Assembly (NCBI GenBank): GCA_030746295.1
Contig: JASLMY010000127.1
Span: 1 to 13,835 of the forward strand
DNA length: 13,835 bases
Reading direction: 5' to 3'
DNA from: Alphaproteobacteria bacterium
Lineage (GTDB): Bacteria; Pseudomonadota; Alphaproteobacteria; GCA-2731375
Shown: positions 13,643-13,835 of the stretch, piece after piece
How the letters are laid out: each line of letters opens with the position of its first letter
Numbering within the stretch: position 1 is the first letter of the stretch
Program-made: the position numbers and the translations under genes
The notes under the pieces: generated by a model
What the model saw: the letters and a program-made list of their open reading frames with translations, nothing else
Databases searched by the model: none
Told to the model about the DNA's origin: nothing

Positions 13643-13659
13643 GTCGCCGGCTTGGCGAC
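13643..13659 (+). repeat. leader hairpin GTCGCC-GGCTT-GGCGAC
   Basis: Perfect 6-bp GC-rich arms with a 5-nt loop, 6 nt upstream of the ribosome site GAGGGAGG (13666-13673). If the promoter at 13596 is real, the hairpin forms in the 5' leader of the exported-protein mRNA. It could alternatively be an operator. Confidence 0.35.
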
Positions 13660-13678
13660 GCGAGCGAGGGAGGCTCGG

Positions 13679-13835
13679 ATGAGACGCATCGGCGCGGGAG
13701 TTGCGGCCTTGATCGTCGCCTCTGTCGGCCTTGTTCCGGCAGGGCCGGTGACGGCCGGCACCATGGGCGGCGCTTATGACTTCAGCCATTTCCTCGGCCA
13801 GCCGCATCCCTTCGCCGCACCCGGCCAGGCGGCTG
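13679..13835 (+). CDS. exported protein of unknown function, N-terminal part (runs off right edge)
   Basis: Fifty-two codons of an open frame begin at ATG 13679, with GAGGGAGG 5 nt upstream. The first 26 residues form a clean Sec signal peptide: MRR, a hydrophobic core GAGVAALIVASVGLV and a cleavage site after PVTA. The mature start GTMGGAYDFSHFLGQPHPFA is not one I recognise; no lipobox is present, so a periplasmic or secreted soluble protein is expected. There is no sign of a membrane anchor so far. The domain content lies beyond the window. Its own candidate promoter and leader hairpin suggest it is not simply the last gene of the thiolase-DUF35 unit. Confidence 0.75.
   Translation, partial: MRRIGAGVAALIVASVGLVPAGPVTAGTMGGAYDFSHFLGQPHPFAAPGQAA

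Noticed and set aside
1..13835. CRISPR array, toxin-antitoxin, phage or defence system
   Set aside because: No spaced direct repeats, integrase, transposase, nuclease or small gene pair of that kind is visible; the window is metabolic and transport genes.

Overview
The window is GC-rich (a hand-counted coding line at 6301-6360 is 43/60 G+C) and tightly packed. Its protein families point to an alphaproteobacterium, probably of Rhodospirillales type: a stand-alone PAS protein, an orphan CoxL-like molybdoenzyme subunit, a fused ABC exporter, a class III aminotransferase and a thiolase-like/DUF35 pair. This placement is an inference from gene content and style; there is no rRNA or marker gene. 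I see no mobile element, CRISPR array, tRNA or rRNA, and no known defence system.

Layout. 1-969 (minus): the N-terminal part of an acyl-CoA synthetase and, just upstream of it, a small PAS-fold protein. 970-1324: a non-coding stretch holding two abutting perfect palindromes, one matching the CRP consensus TGTGA-N6-TCACA, followed by a low-GC block. 1325-4924 (minus): a 1199-residue fused ABC exporter (TMD-NBD-TMD-NBD) that resembles CydD joined to CydC. 5146-7922 (plus): a CoxL-like molybdopterin-binding subunit of the xanthine dehydrogenase superfamily, without its FAD and iron-sulfur partners, followed 23 nt later by a VOC/glyoxalase-fold protein. 8004-9373 (minus): a single-domain haemoglobin and a class II aldolase/adducin-family protein. 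9494-13554 (plus): a class III aminotransferase, an SDR dehydrogenase, a thiolase-like protein lacking the nucleophilic cysteine, and its DUF35 zinc-ribbon/OB partner. 13679-end (plus): the start of an exported protein.

How the genes may work together. The most coherent unit is 10930-13554: an SDR oxidoreductase, a cysteine-less thiolase-like protein and a DUF35 protein. The last two match the known Ltp2-ChsH2(DUF35) design, a retro-aldolase acting on acyl-CoA esters in steroid side-chain degradation. No other steroid gene is visible here, so the substrate is open. With the aminotransferase, the class II aldolase, the acyl-CoA ligase and the orphan molybdenum hydroxylase subunit, the region reads as a catabolic locus for an unidentified amine- or carbonyl-containing compound. 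The assembly into one pathway is inference; the single-protein family calls are mostly firm.
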